Shown here piece after piece: positions 33,625-43,270 of a DNA stretch of 64,000 nt (the first letter of the stretch is position 1; each line of letters starts with the position of its first letter). The stretch is taken from positions 11,803-75,802 of the forward strand of contig CAYGBI010000006.1 of the NCBI GenBank assembly GCA_964348085.1, given 5' to 3'. A program made the position numbers and the translations under genes. This DNA comes from VXYL01 sp964348085. Lineage in GTDB: Bacteria; Pseudomonadota; Gammaproteobacteria; Pseudomonadales; Azotimanducaceae. Below the pieces are notes generated by a model, which had not been told where the DNA came from, did not search any database, and saw only the letters and a list, made by a program, of their open reading frames with translations.

Positions 33625-36345
33625 ATGACCGCGCCACGTCCGGTCGTCGGACCGGGGCTGCGCAAGCTGCTGCTCGTGGTCTTGGTGCTGTTCGCGCTGT
33701 TGGTGATCAATTCCGCCTACCTGGGGGCGGTCACTTGGCGGCAGTGGTGGAGCGGCGCGGTGTTGGAGGACGCGCTATACCAGTCGATGTTCCTGCTGCA
33801 CTTGGCACTCGGGCTCGCCATCGTGGTGCCGGTGCTGTGCTACGGCGTCCTGCACCTCAGGCGCGCGATTCACCGCCCCAACCGGTTGGCGGTGCGCTTG
33901 GGCGTCGCGCTCTTCGCCTGCGTCATCGTTCTCCTCGTCACCGGCATCGCACTCACCCGGGGCGTGCCGATGGTGGAACTGCGCAATCCGGCGGCGCGCT
34001 CGGTCGCCTATTGGGCGCACATCGCAACACCGCTCTTGGTCTGCTGGCTGTTCGTCCTGCATCGTCTGGCCGGACGCGCGATCCGCTGGTCGGCGGGGGC
34101 TGGAATCGCCACGCTGGCGATCATACTCAGCACCGCGGGTTTGTGGTTCGCCGGGCGCGACGCCGAAGCGCCCAAGGGCGACGCCGACTTCTCACCGTCC
34201 TTGGCGCGCACCAAGAGCGGCGAACTCATCGACCCGAAACACCTGATGCGCGACGAGCACTGCGCCGGTTGCCACGTCGACGCTCACCAAGGCTGGCAAT
34301 ACAGCGCCCACCGGTTCGCATCCTTCAACAATCCCGCCTATCTCTTTTCGGTACGCAATACCCGCCGCGCCGTCCTTGAGCGCGACGGCACCGTGGCGGC
34401 GTCCCGATTTTGCGCCGGCTGCCACGACCCGGCGCCGCTCTTCAGCGGCCGTTTCGACGACCCGTCATTCGACGACGAAAACGACCCGACCGCCGACGCC
34501 GGCATCGGCTGCGTCGCCTGTCACGCCATCGAGGCGGTGGGCGTGCGCGGCAACGCCGATTACGTGATCGGCGCGCCCGAGCGTTATCCCTTCTCCTTTG
34601 CCGACCACGCGGCGCTGCGTTGGGTCAACGGCTTTCTCATCAAGGCGAAGCCGGCGCTGCACAAGCGCACGTTCCTGAAACCCCTGCACAAGACCGAGGA
34701 GTTCTGCGGCACCTGCCACAAAGTGCATTTGCCGGAAGCGTTGAACCAATACCGCTGGCTGCGCGGCCAAAACCACTACGACTCATTCCTCTTGAGCGGC
34801 GTGTCCGGCCACGGGGTGGCCAGTTTCTACTATCCGCGCAAGGCGGAGGAGAACTGCAACGGCTGCCACATGCCGCTTGCCGCCTCCGACGATTTCGCCG
34901 CCCGCCACAACGACGCAAGCGGCGCGTTGACCGTGCATGGCCACGGTTTCCCATCGGCGAACACCGCACTCGGCCACTTGCTCGGCTTTCCCGACCGCGT
35001 GAACGAACGGCACCGCGAGTTTCTGGAGGGATCGCTGCGGGTGGACATCTTCGCGGTTCACGCCGGCGGCGACATCGACGCGCCGGCGCAAGCCCCGTTG
35101 CGTCCGCAAGTGCCGACCCTCCGCCCGGGAGGCGAGTACCTGTTCGATGTCGTGATTCGCACGCTCAAGCTCGGCCACCTGTTCACCGAAGGCACCTCCG
35201 ACTCCAACGAGGTGTGGCTCGAGCTGACCGCCAAGAGCGGCGAGCGGGTGATCGGCGTCAGCGGCGGCCTGAGCCCGGACGATGCGTCCGTAGACCCGTG
35301 GTCGCACTTCGTCAACGCCTATGTGCTCGACCGGGACGGCAACCGCATCGACCGGCGCAACGCGGAGGACATCTTCACCCGCCTTTACAATCACCAGATT
35401 CCACCCGGCGCCGCCGCCACGGCGCACTATCGACTGCGGTTGCCGAGCGAAATCGCGGGCCCCTTGGAACTGACCGCTAGGCTGCGCTATCGCAAGTTCG
35501 ACACCATCTATCTGCGCCACTTCCAAGGCGATGCGTTCGCCGGCAATGACCTGCCCATCGTCACCATCGCAACGGATACGGTCATCTTCGAGGTAGGCGC
35601 GGTCGACGGGACGAACTCGGCCGACGCTCCCGACATCCCGACTTGGCGGCGCTGGAACGACTACGGCATCGGCTTGCTGGCGAAGCCGGACCGCGGCGCG
35701 TTGAAGCAAGCCGAGGCGGCTTTTCGCCAAGTGGCGAATCTCGGTCGCGCCGAAGGCGACCTCAACCTAGCGCGCGTATTCCTTCGCGAAGGCCGCTTGG
35801 CCGAGGCGGCCGACGCCCTGCGACGAGCCGCCCGCGACGGCGCCTACCCGTGGTCGGTCGCTTGGTTCGGCGCCCAAGTGGACAAGCAGAACGGCGAACT
35901 CGACGCGGCGATCGACGCCCTCTTGGCGCTAAGGGACACCCACTTCGACGAGGCGAGACGCCGCGGCTTCGACTTCTCCCGCGACTATCGGCTGCTCAAC
36001 ACGCTTGGCGAAACGGTCTTCGAACGCGCCAAGCTCGAAGCCAACCCGGCGCGCCAAGCCGCTTGGCTGAACGCTGCCGTCGCGCACTATCAGGCGGCAC
36101 TCGATCAAGACCCGGAGAACGCCACCGCGCACTACGGCCTCGCCCAAGTGTACGCGCGCCTCGATCGGCCCGACGACGACCGCCGCCACCGGCGCTTGCA
36201 CGAGCGCTACCGTCCCGACGACAACGCCCAAGACCGAGCGGTCGCCGCGGCGCGCCGCTCGGACCCCGCCGCCAACCACGCCGCCGCGGCCGTCGTGGTC
36301 TACGACTTGCAGCGCCCCGGCGCCTACGGATTGCCGAGTGACTGA
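33625..36345 (+). CDS. Membrane-anchored multihaem cytochrome c with C-terminal TPR
   Basis: 906 residues. Five hydrophobic helices occupy residues about 12-185. Five CxxCH haem c motifs follow: CAGCH at 213 and 263, CVACH at 296, CGTCH at 361, CNGCH at 411. Several extra histidines could be distal ligands. Residues about 480-660 are beta-rich, and 690-870 are TPR-like helices (AAFRQVANLGRAEGDLNLAR, AAVAHYQAALDQDPENATAHYGL). It would carry electrons between the quinone pool and periplasmic or outer-membrane partners. It overlaps the next CRTAC1 gene by eight bases, arguing for a shared complex. Confidence 0.88.
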   Translation: MTAPRPVVGPGLRKLLLVVLVLFALLVINSAYLGAVTWRQWWSGAVLEDALYQSMFLLHLALGLAIVVPVLCYGVLHLRRAIHRPNRLAVRLGVALFACVIVLLVTGIALTRGVPMVELRNPAARSVAYWAHIATPLLVCWLFVLHRLAGRAIRWSAGAGIATLAIILSTAGLWFAGRDAEAPKGDADFSPSLARTKSGELIDPKHLMRDEHCAGCHVDAHQGWQYSAHRFASFNNPAYLFSVRNTRRAVLERDGTVAASRFCAGCHDPAPLFSGRFDDPSFDDENDPTADAGIGCVACHAIEAVGVRGNADYVIGAPERYPFSFADHAALRWVNGFLIKAKPALHKRTFLKPLHKTEEFCGTCHKVHLPEALNQYRWLRGQNHYDSFLLSGVSGHGVASFYYPRKAEENCNGCHMPLAASDDFAARHNDASGALTVHGHGFPSANTALGHLLGFPDRVNERHREFLEGSLRVDIFAVHAGGDIDAPAQAPLRPQVPTLRPGGEYLFDVVIRTLKLGHLFTEGTSDSNEVWLELTAKSGERVIGVSGGLSPDDASVDPWSHFVNAYVLDRDGNRIDRRNAEDIFTRLYNHQIPPGAAATAHYRLRLPSEIAGPLELTARLRYRKFDTIYLRHFQGDAFAGNDLPIVTIATDTVIFEVGAVDGTNSADAPDIPTWRRWNDYGIGLLAKPDRGALKQAEAAFRQVANLGRAEGDLNLARVFLREGRLAEAADALRRAARDGAYPWSVAWFGAQVDKQNGELDAAIDALLALRDTHFDEARRRGFDFSRDYRLLNTLGETVFERAKLEANPARQAAWLNAAVAHYQAALDQDPENATAHYGLAQVYARLDRPDDDRRHRRLHERYRPDDNAQDRAVAAARRSDPAANHAAAAVVVYDLQRPGAYGLPSD

Positions 36346-38173
36346 CGCCGAACACCCTCGCCGAGGGGCCGACGCCCGCGGCGAAGCGCGCATCCGACGG
36401 GCGTTGAAGTGGTCCGCCGCCGTGCTCGGACTGATCGCCGCCGGCGTGGTCGCCTCGCTGCTGCTACGCGAAGAGCGGCCAGCGGAGCAACCCGCCGCCG
36501 AACACCTCCCGGTCGGACCAAGCGTGCCGACAACCACCATCGCGGCGCCCGTCATTCCATACACCGATGTGACGGATGAAGCCGGCGTCGACTTCGTGCA
36601 TCAGACCGGCGGCTACGGCGAACGGCTGTTGCCCGAGGCGATGGGCGGCGGGGTGGCGTTCTTCGATTACGACAACGACGGCGACCAAGACCTCCTGCTG
36701 GTCAACTCCGACCACTGGCCGTGGCGGCCACGCGCGGGCGATGCCCCGACATCGCGGCTGTACCGCAACCGCGGAGACGGCACCTTCGACGACGTGTCCG
36801 TCGCCACCGGCATGGCGGTCCGCGCCTATGGCATGGGCGTCGCGGCCGGCGATTACGACGGCGATGGGTTCACCGACGTGTTGTTCACCGCGGTGGGCGG
36901 CAACCGGCTGTTGCGCAACGACGCCGGCAAGCGATTCCTCGACGAGACCGCAACCGCCGGCGTCGCCGGCGGCGAAGATGCTTGGAGCACCAGCGCCGCC
37001 TTTTTCGACTACGACGGCGACGGCGACTTAGACCTCTTCGTCTGCGACTACGTCGCTTGGTCCGCCGACATCGATCGCGCCGTGGACTTCCGCCTGACCG
37101 GCATCGGCCGCGCCTTCGGCCCGCCGACGGACTTCGCCGGCACGGACTCCACGCTGTATCGCAACGACGGCGGCACATTCACCGACGTCACCGCCGAGGC
37201 CGGGGTCGAAGTCGCCAATGCGGCCACCGGCACGCCGGTCGGCAAGGCCTTGGCCGTGCTGCCGGTGGACGTGAACGGAGACGGCTGGCTGGACCTCGTC
37301 GTCGCCAACGACACGGTGCGCAACTTCCTGTTCCTCAACCAAGGCGATGGCCGTTTCGTCGAGTCGGGCATCGACGCCGGCCTCGCCTTCGACACCACCG
37401 GCAGCGCCACCGGCGCCATGGGCATCGACGCCGCCTACTACGACAACGACGACAAGCTCGCCATCGCCATCGGCAACTTCGCCAACGAGATGTCGTCCTT
37501 CTACGTCGCTCGGCCCGGCGAGAGCGTGTTCAGCGACGACGCCATCGTCACCGGCGTCGGCCCGCCGAGCCGACGGGCGCTGACCTTTGGCCTCGTGTTC
37601 TTGGACGCCGACTTGGACGGACGCTTGGACATGCTCGCCGCCAACGGCCATGTGGAACCGGCGATCAGCCGCGTGCAGGCGAGCCAAAGCTACGCCCAAA
37701 ACGCACAACTCTTCTGGCACTGCGGGGCGGACTGCCGGCGACGCTACTTGCTGGCGGACGGCGGCGACCTAGCGAACCCCTTGGTCGGCCGCGGCGCCGC
37801 GTACGCGGATATCGACGGCGACGGCGACTTGGACGTGGCGCTCACGCAAACCGGCGGCAGAGCCGTGCTCTTGCGCAATGACCAAGCATTCGGCCACCGT
37901 TGGGCGCGGTTCGCCTTGCGCGGCCAACCGCCCAATCGACACGCCATCGGCGCTACCGTGACGCTCAGCGCGGGGGGCGCGACCCAAACGCGCACCGTCA
38001 TGCCGGCGCGCAGCTACCTATCGCAAGTGGAATTGCCGGTGACCTTCGGCCTCGGCGATACGCAACGAATCGACAGCGTCGCCGTGCGCTGGCCGAACGG
38101 CGACACCGAACGCTGGTACGACTTGGCAACTTCCCGCCTGCATACGCTCGAGGCCGGCACCGGCTCACGCTGA
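36338..38173 (+). CDS. CRTAC1-family protein (FG-GAP + ASPIC/UnbV), membrane-anchored
   Basis: 611 residues. One helix (WSAAVLGLIAAGVVASLLL, about residues 25-44) anchors it; no lipobox. FG-GAP loops: FDYDNDGDQDLLLV, GDYDGDGFTDVLF, FDYDGDGDLDLFVCDYV, DVNGDGWLDLVVAND, DIDGDGDLDVALTQ. The C-terminal ASPIC/UnbV domain begins NRHAIGATVTL and contains VAVRWPNGDTERWYDL. Unlike the other CRTAC1 proteins here it lacks the central Cys pair. It ends the cytochrome operon and is convergent with the next CRTAC1 gene. Confidence 0.92.
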   Translation: MTDAEHPRRGADARGEARIRRALKWSAAVLGLIAAGVVASLLLREERPAEQPAAEHLPVGPSVPTTTIAAPVIPYTDVTDEAGVDFVHQTGGYGERLLPEAMGGGVAFFDYDNDGDQDLLLVNSDHWPWRPRAGDAPTSRLYRNRGDGTFDDVSVATGMAVRAYGMGVAAGDYDGDGFTDVLFTAVGGNRLLRNDAGKRFLDETATAGVAGGEDAWSTSAAFFDYDGDGDLDLFVCDYVAWSADIDRAVDFRLTGIGRAFGPPTDFAGTDSTLYRNDGGTFTDVTAEAGVEVANAATGTPVGKALAVLPVDVNGDGWLDLVVANDTVRNFLFLNQGDGRFVESGIDAGLAFDTTGSATGAMGIDAAYYDNDDKLAIAIGNFANEMSSFYVARPGESVFSDDAIVTGVGPPSRRALTFGLVFLDADLDGRLDMLAANGHVEPAISRVQASQSYAQNAQLFWHCGADCRRRYLLADGGDLANPLVGRGAAYADIDGDGDLDVALTQTGGRAVLLRNDQAFGHRWARFALRGQPPNRHAIGATVTLSAGGATQTRTVMPARSYLSQVELPVTFGLGDTQRIDSVAVRWPNGDTERWYDLATSRLHTLEAGTGSR

Positions 38174-38199
38174 CGTAGCGAGGTCATGCCGGCAGGCGA

Positions 38200-39837
38200 T
38201 CAAGGCGACGCGCCTGCGCCTTGCCGCAGTTGCCAAGTCGCACCGACCGCAAAGTCGCCGAACGCTTCCACCTCGCCGCCTGGCCAGCGCACGGTGACGC
38301 TGTCCACCCGCTCGGCGTCGCCGACGCCGAAATGCACGCGGGGGTCGTTGGATGCGAAAAAGCTCGCCGCCGGCTGCACGTCGCGCTGCCGGCGCGAGGC
38401 GCCGACGCCAATCGATACGGTCGCGCCATGCGCATCGCGTCCGGCCTTCCCGAGTACGCGAAAGCGCACCCAGTTGCCGCGCCCGGGGGCGCGATTCCTC
38501 AACAAGTACGCCGGGCCGTCGCGATTCGCCACCAGCATGTCCAACCCGCCGTCGTCGTCCACATCGCCAACCGCCAAGCCGCGACTGGTATGCACTAGCG
38601 GCGCTTGGACGCCACCAGCAGGGCCCGATTCGTCGAAACGGATGATCGGGCCAGGTCGCCCGCGATAGAAGACGTTGGGTTCGGCGAACGCGTCGGGCAC
38701 GGCCGAAGGATCGCCGTCCACCTTGCCGTTGGCCTGGTAGAGATCCAGCACGCCGTCGTTGTCGAAGTCGGCGAGCGCGACGCCGAAGCGCGTGTAGCGA
38801 CCACTGCCCGCTCCTAGGCCCACTGGCGCGGTGACATCAACGAACCACTCTCCCTCGTTGCGGAAGAACGAATCCGTCTCGCCCTCGAAGTTGACCACCA
38901 ACAGGTCGGTGTCACCGTCGTCGTCCACATCCGCCGCGGCGACCCCCATGCCGGCCTTGGTGATCCCGTGCTCGTCCACGGCGCAGCCCCACGCGGCGGC
39001 TTCATCCGTGAACCGCAGGTCGCCTTGATTGAGCCAAAGCTGGTTGACATTTCGGTCGTTGGCGACGAAGACGTCGGTGAGGCCGTCCGAGTTGAAGTCC
39101 GCGCCCACCACGCCTAGGCCGTTGCCGTAGGCCGTGTTGATGCCGGCCGCCACGGTGATGTCGGTGAACGTGCCGTCGCCGTTGTTGCGGAACAGTCGAT
39201 CGGGCGCCGGGGCGGCATAGGTCGTGGGCGCACAATAGGTCGGCTTGCCGCGGTAGTGGCAGTCCCGCTCGATGGCCGGGTGCCAGTTCACGTAGTTGAC
39301 CAAGAAGATATCCAAGTCGTCGTCGGCGTCGAGGTCGAGAAACGCCGCCGCGCTACCCCATCCCGGATCGGCGACGCCGGCCGCCACGGCGACATTCTCG
39401 AATACGCCGCTGCCGTCGTTTCTGAGTAGCGCGTTGGCGCCGTAGTTGGTGACATACAGATCGATGTCGCCGTCGTTGTCGTAGTCGCCGGCGGCGACGC
39501 CCATGCCGTAGCCGGTGTCATGGCCGTCGGCGATGTCCGTCGCCTCGTCGAAGTACCCGTCGCCACGGTTCAAGTACAGGCGGTTGCCCTCCACCGGCGC
39601 ACCGTCCAAGCGGCCGCTTTGTACGAGGTAAGCGTCGAGGTCGCCGTCGCCGTCGAGATCCGCGAGCGCCGCCCCGCCGCCGAGGATGTCCGGCAGTTGC
39701 GGCGTGCCCGAGAAACCGGAGCGATGGTGAAAGTCGATGCCGCGCGAACGGGCTTGTTCCTCGAACCAAGGCGGCTCGCCGCCGCAGCCGCCGAGCGCGA
39801 GCATCATCAAGAGCGGCGAACAGCGCGCGGCGATCAT
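38200..39837 (-). CDS. CRTAC1-family lipoprotein, type 1 (cluster 1)
   Basis: 545 residues. Signal MIAARCSPLLMMLALGGCGG has a good lipobox. It opens WFEEQARSRGIDFHHRSGFS, the usual CRTAC1 N-terminus, followed by repeated calcium loops (ADLDGDGDLDAYLVQ, GDYDNDGDIDLYVTN) and a Cys pair in ERDCHYRGKPTYCAP shared with the other type 1 copies. The ASPIC/UnbV end reads VTVRWPGGEVEAFGDF. ATG overlaps the stop of the TPR gene upstream (ATGA). Probably outer-membrane, surface or periplasmic. Confidence 0.92.
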   Translation of the reverse strand: MIAARCSPLLMMLALGGCGGEPPWFEEQARSRGIDFHHRSGFSGTPQLPDILGGGAALADLDGDGDLDAYLVQSGRLDGAPVEGNRLYLNRGDGYFDEATDIADGHDTGYGMGVAAGDYDNDGDIDLYVTNYGANALLRNDGSGVFENVAVAAGVADPGWGSAAAFLDLDADDDLDIFLVNYVNWHPAIERDCHYRGKPTYCAPTTYAAPAPDRLFRNNGDGTFTDITVAAGINTAYGNGLGVVGADFNSDGLTDVFVANDRNVNQLWLNQGDLRFTDEAAAWGCAVDEHGITKAGMGVAAADVDDDGDTDLLVVNFEGETDSFFRNEGEWFVDVTAPVGLGAGSGRYTRFGVALADFDNDGVLDLYQANGKVDGDPSAVPDAFAEPNVFYRGRPGPIIRFDESGPAGGVQAPLVHTSRGLAVGDVDDDGGLDMLVANRDGPAYLLRNRAPGRGNWVRFRVLGKAGRDAHGATVSIGVGASRRQRDVQPAASFFASNDPRVHFGVGDAERVDSVTVRWPGGEVEAFGDFAVGATWQLRQGAGASP

Positions 39838-41243
39838 CCGCCGTCGTCCTCTATGACCGAGAGCCGCGCACGGGCCGCCGCGACTTCGTGCGGACGTGCG
39901 CCGAGTTGCTCGGCTTCGGCGAGCGCCGTGCGCGCCTCGTCGAAACGGCCAGCTTCGGCCAAACTTCGCGCCAAGAAGACGAGTCCTCGCGTGGACGTCG
40001 GCTCAAGCCTCGCGAGTTGCCGCAACGTGGCGACCGCCGTCGACCAACGTCCCTCGGCACCTTCGATCATCGCCTTGTAGTACAACGCGCTTGCTCGTTC
40101 GCCGTGCGGCATCATCGCCTCGAAGGTGGCCAAGGCGTCTTCGTAGCGCCCGTCTTGGACGAGCAGCAGCCCCTTGCGCTCGTAGGCATCGACGAGGCCT
40201 GGGTCCAACGCCAAGGCACGGTCGTAGTACACGATGGCCTCTTGCCCCTCGCCGAGCTCCTCGAAGAGGGCTGCGATGTTGAAGTGCAGCGGGGCGTAGT
40301 CGGGGTGTGCGGCGATGGCGTCACGCAGCACGGCTAGGGCAAGTTGCTCTCGGCCGGTGAGTTGATAAGCGATGCTCAAGTTGTTGAGCAGCGTCCGATC
40401 GGCGGGGCGTTGCTCGTGTAATTGTTCCAAGATGCTCGCTGCGGTCACTGCCTCGCCGCGCTTCAGCAAGGTCTCCGCCTTGCTCAGGCGGCCGTGAAAA
40501 CCACGGATGTATTCGTCCTTCGTCTCCCGTCGCTGGTCCGGCCACTCAAGGGGTGTGGCGTCTCGACCCCGGGCGTCGGCGGCGCGCGCCAAGTCCGGCC
40601 GGCCCGACTCGCGATACGCGCGCCCGAGCAAGCGGTGCAGATAGGGCTGAGCGCTGTCCTCGGTCAACGGCGTCAGCAAGGCGAGCGCTTCGCTCGGCCT
40701 TGCTTGACGCAACAACACTCGCGCCAAACCGACGGTCGCCGCAACCGTCGTCTCGTCGTCCGGCGGGTCCCGCAAAGCGTGTCGAAACGCAGTCTCGGCT
40801 TCATCTTGGCGATCCACGTCGAGCAGCCAACTGCCGCGTTGCAACCACGCGGGACGGTATCCGGCGTCGATGGCGAGCGCACGCGCCAAACTGGCGAGCG
40901 CACGCTCGATGTCGCCGCTCTCAGCCTGTAGAAAGGCAAGCTGGTAGGGCCATAGGAACTCGTCTGGATCAAGCGCAGCAGCCTGCTCGTAGGTGGTGAT
41001 CGCCGCGTCGGTAAAGCCGTTGGCGTCGTAAGCGAGCGCCAGACGCCCGCGCAGCGCGGCGGATTCCGGCAGACGCTCCGCGGACTGATGAAGCTCGGCG
41101 AGAAATGCCGCCAATTCTCGATCTTCGGCGTCGTGACCGGCGGCGACCGGCGGGTCCACCCGCTCGGCGCAACCGGCGAGGAGAAGAAGGAGCGACAACG
41201 GGATCCCGCCAAGCCGGCTGCAATACCACGAGGAGCTATTCAT
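39834..41243 (-). CDS. TPR lipoprotein, type 1 (cluster 1)
   Basis: 469 residues from ATG 41243. Signal LGGIPLSLLLLLAGCAERV with lipobox. TPR units include LALAYDANGFTDAAITTYEQ, EFLWPYQLAFLQAESGD, NNLSIAYQLTGREQLALAVL and FNIAALFEELGEGQEAIVYY. The final segment LGARPHEVAAARARL matches the ends of the TPR lipoproteins at 47548 and 55483. An open frame continues upstream of the ATG but has no signal. First gene of a two-gene unit with the CRTAC1 lipoprotein. Confidence 0.9.
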   Translation of the reverse strand: MNSSSWYCSRLGGIPLSLLLLLAGCAERVDPPVAAGHDAEDRELAAFLAELHQSAERLPESAALRGRLALAYDANGFTDAAITTYEQAAALDPDEFLWPYQLAFLQAESGDIERALASLARALAIDAGYRPAWLQRGSWLLDVDRQDEAETAFRHALRDPPDDETTVAATVGLARVLLRQARPSEALALLTPLTEDSAQPYLHRLLGRAYRESGRPDLARAADARGRDATPLEWPDQRRETKDEYIRGFHGRLSKAETLLKRGEAVTAASILEQLHEQRPADRTLLNNLSIAYQLTGREQLALAVLRDAIAAHPDYAPLHFNIAALFEELGEGQEAIVYYDRALALDPGLVDAYERKGLLLVQDGRYEDALATFEAMMPHGERASALYYKAMIEGAEGRWSTAVATLRQLARLEPTSTRGLVFLARSLAEAGRFDEARTALAEAEQLGARPHEVAAARARLSVIEDDGG

Positions 41244-41551
41244 GGTGCGAATTAGTATCCGATTAGCACTGTTTTGGTACCCGATAGGTGCCCATTTGAC
41301 GCCTATTTGCGCCGGTTCAGCACGCGAACTGGCACCAGTCCGCACCAGTTCCCGCCACCGCACAAAAGAAAAGGCGCCCCATAGGACGCCCTCTCACCTT
41401 GCCTCGCCGTGCCATGCCGAGCTATGCCAAGCCTAGCCTAACCTCGCCGTGCCCATGCACATGACCGCAAATTGCTTGACGGTGTCGCTGGACGTCAGGA
41501 TGCCCGATAGACGGACGATCAAACCGCGAGCCCGTCCCGCGGCAAAGTCAA
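41244..41551. other. Promoter-proximal intergenic region with short repeats
   Basis: About 300 bp upstream of the TPR/CRTAC1 pair. CCTCGCCGTGCC occurs at 41402-41413 and 41442-41453 with related ATGCC/AGCC words between. A short inverted repeat GGCGCCCC...GGACGCC lies near 41370. No gene supported. Confidence 0.5.
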
Positions 41552-41661
41552 TAGCGCCACAAGAACCGTTGCCTACGTCACCGCCTGTTGCCTTAGGCCC
41601 AAGCCACCCTATCACCCCTGTCAGCTTCGCGGCTACGCCGCCAAGTCCGAGTAACGGCTAG
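41552..41661 (+). repeat. Dispersed hairpin repeat, copy c (diverged)
   Basis: Starts TAGCGCCACAAGAACCGTTG, has CCTTAGGCCCAAGCCACCCT, and ends with CTTCGCGGCTACGCCGCCAAG. It stops two bases before the 3' end of the AAA/PD-(D/E)XK gene. Confidence 0.75.
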
Positions 41662-41662
41662 C

Positions 41663-43270
41663 TCAGCGTTCTCGACGATCCGCCAAGGGCTCGTTTCTCG
41701 CGCGCATGAACGGCCGCACGGCAGCATGTTCTCTCACGTTTCGCTTCTCCGCGTCAATGGCAACACCGATGACATGCAGATTGCCACCGTACTTCGCCGC
41801 GTATTTGTCCGCGTAGCCTTTTCGCAGCGCTTGCGCCAAGGCCGTGTCCGCCGAGTGTCGCTTGTCGTCACCGCCAACCTTGAATTCCATGACAAAGGCA
41901 TGTTGCTCGCCCAGCAGGACGAGATCAGCGCGACCCCGCGCGGATGCCTCTTCGGAACGCACGTCAATGCCAACGGACTCCGCGGCGACCTGCACATAGG
42001 CCACATAGGTCGCCTCGGGAATACCTTGGTAGGCTTGGTGCGGGATGCAGGCATAGAGGCTGCGGACGAGTTCCATCATTCCCTCAACATCGCCGGCTTC
42101 CAATGCGTCCTTCAGAGACACGCCGAGACTGTCCGCAAGCGCAGTGTCCCGCAAGGACTCTTGGACAATGAGCTGGCCGAGCCCCGCACGCACCTCCATG
42201 TTCGGAAAACCTAGACGGTAGCGTGTCCCCCCGACGCCTTTACGCAGTTCCTTGACCGTCAGGTAACCCGCTTGAAACAGCACGGCTGCGGGGCTGGCGC
42301 GCTCGATGTCGAAGTCCGCGAGTTGCATACGGTTCGCCCAAGTCCCTTCCAACTGGCCGACTTCCAGCGGACCCCTGCCGCCGAGGTAAGTGAGCAGATG
42401 CGATGGCGTGCCGGTATCGAACCAGAGCAGGTCGATCTCTTGAGCCTTGAGAATCTGAAGCATCCCGAAGGGGTTGTAGACCGACTCATTGACGTCGCCC
42501 CACGAGTAGCCGTTGTAGAACCGGCGAAGCTCGTCACGGCCTATCTTTTCGGTCTCCACCGCGAACGTTCGGTCGAGTTCGTCGTCGGTGAAGCCGCACA
42601 CCGCGTTGTAGCGCGGGTCGAGGGTCAGGTCGGTGAACTGGTTGGCGGTGGAGAACAGGCTCGTCTTGGGAAACTTGGCGATGCCGGTTACGAAGCTCTT
42701 TTCGATATAGGGCTCCGCCCTTTTGAGGACGCCGAACAAGCCTCGCAGATAGCTGCGGTTGGCGGTGGCGACGGATTCGCCAAGTGCGTCGAGGATCGGC
42801 TTGTCGTACTCGTCTACCAAGACCACCACGCCACGCCCGGCCTTCGAGGCCGAACCGAGGATTAGATCGTAGAGTCGTTCCGGTGCCCCCGCCGGCGACA
42901 AGTCGGTTGTTGCGGAACGCCCCGCCACTCGTTCAAGCTGTCTCGACACGGTGGCATGTAGGCTGTCGGGATTGGTGTAGTCGCCGCCGGCGAAGTCGAT
43001 CCGCACCACGGGATGCCGTCGCGACCAGTCCCACTGGCCGTGGATCGTCAGCCCCTTGAACAGTTTTTCCGAGCCTTCGTACAGTTCCTTAAGCGTGTCG
43101 AGGAACAAGCTCTTGCCGAACCGTCGCGGACGAGAGAGGAACAGGAACTTGTCGTCTTGCGCTGCCCGCAACACATAACGCGTTTTGTCGACGTACAGGA
43201 AGTTTCCTTCGCGCACGGTGCGGAAGGACTGGATGCCCGAAGGGAGCTGTCGGCGGTTGTCGTCGTTCAT
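41663..43270 (-). CDS. AAA-ATPase-like / PD-(D/E)XK nuclease-like protein (DUF1703 type)
   Basis: 535 residues from ATG 43270, beginning LPSGIQSFRTVREGNFLYVDKTRYVL, the usual start of the AAA_34/DUF1703 family. FLSRPRRFGKSLFLDTLKELY is its P-loop-like segment and VVVLVDEYDKPILDAL a Walker B. The C-terminal nuclease core is GRADLVLLGEQHAFVMEFKVGG (D...ExK). Such genes are scattered and mobile in many genomes; proposed roles include nucleic-acid processing, none proven. The frame extends upstream to 43372 without family similarity. Flanked 3' by a dispersed repeat. Confidence 0.88.
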   Translation of the reverse strand: MNDDNRRQLPSGIQSFRTVREGNFLYVDKTRYVLRAAQDDKFLFLSRPRRFGKSLFLDTLKELYEGSEKLFKGLTIHGQWDWSRRHPVVRIDFAGGDYTNPDSLHATVSRQLERVAGRSATTDLSPAGAPERLYDLILGSASKAGRGVVVLVDEYDKPILDALGESVATANRSYLRGLFGVLKRAEPYIEKSFVTGIAKFPKTSLFSTANQFTDLTLDPRYNAVCGFTDDELDRTFAVETEKIGRDELRRFYNGYSWGDVNESVYNPFGMLQILKAQEIDLLWFDTGTPSHLLTYLGGRGPLEVGQLEGTWANRMQLADFDIERASPAAVLFQAGYLTVKELRKGVGGTRYRLGFPNMEVRAGLGQLIVQESLRDTALADSLGVSLKDALEAGDVEGMMELVRSLYACIPHQAYQGIPEATYVAYVQVAAESVGIDVRSEEASARGRADLVLLGEQHAFVMEFKVGGDDKRHSADTALAQALRKGYADKYAAKYGGNLHVIGVAIDAEKRNVREHAAVRPFMRARNEPLADRRER

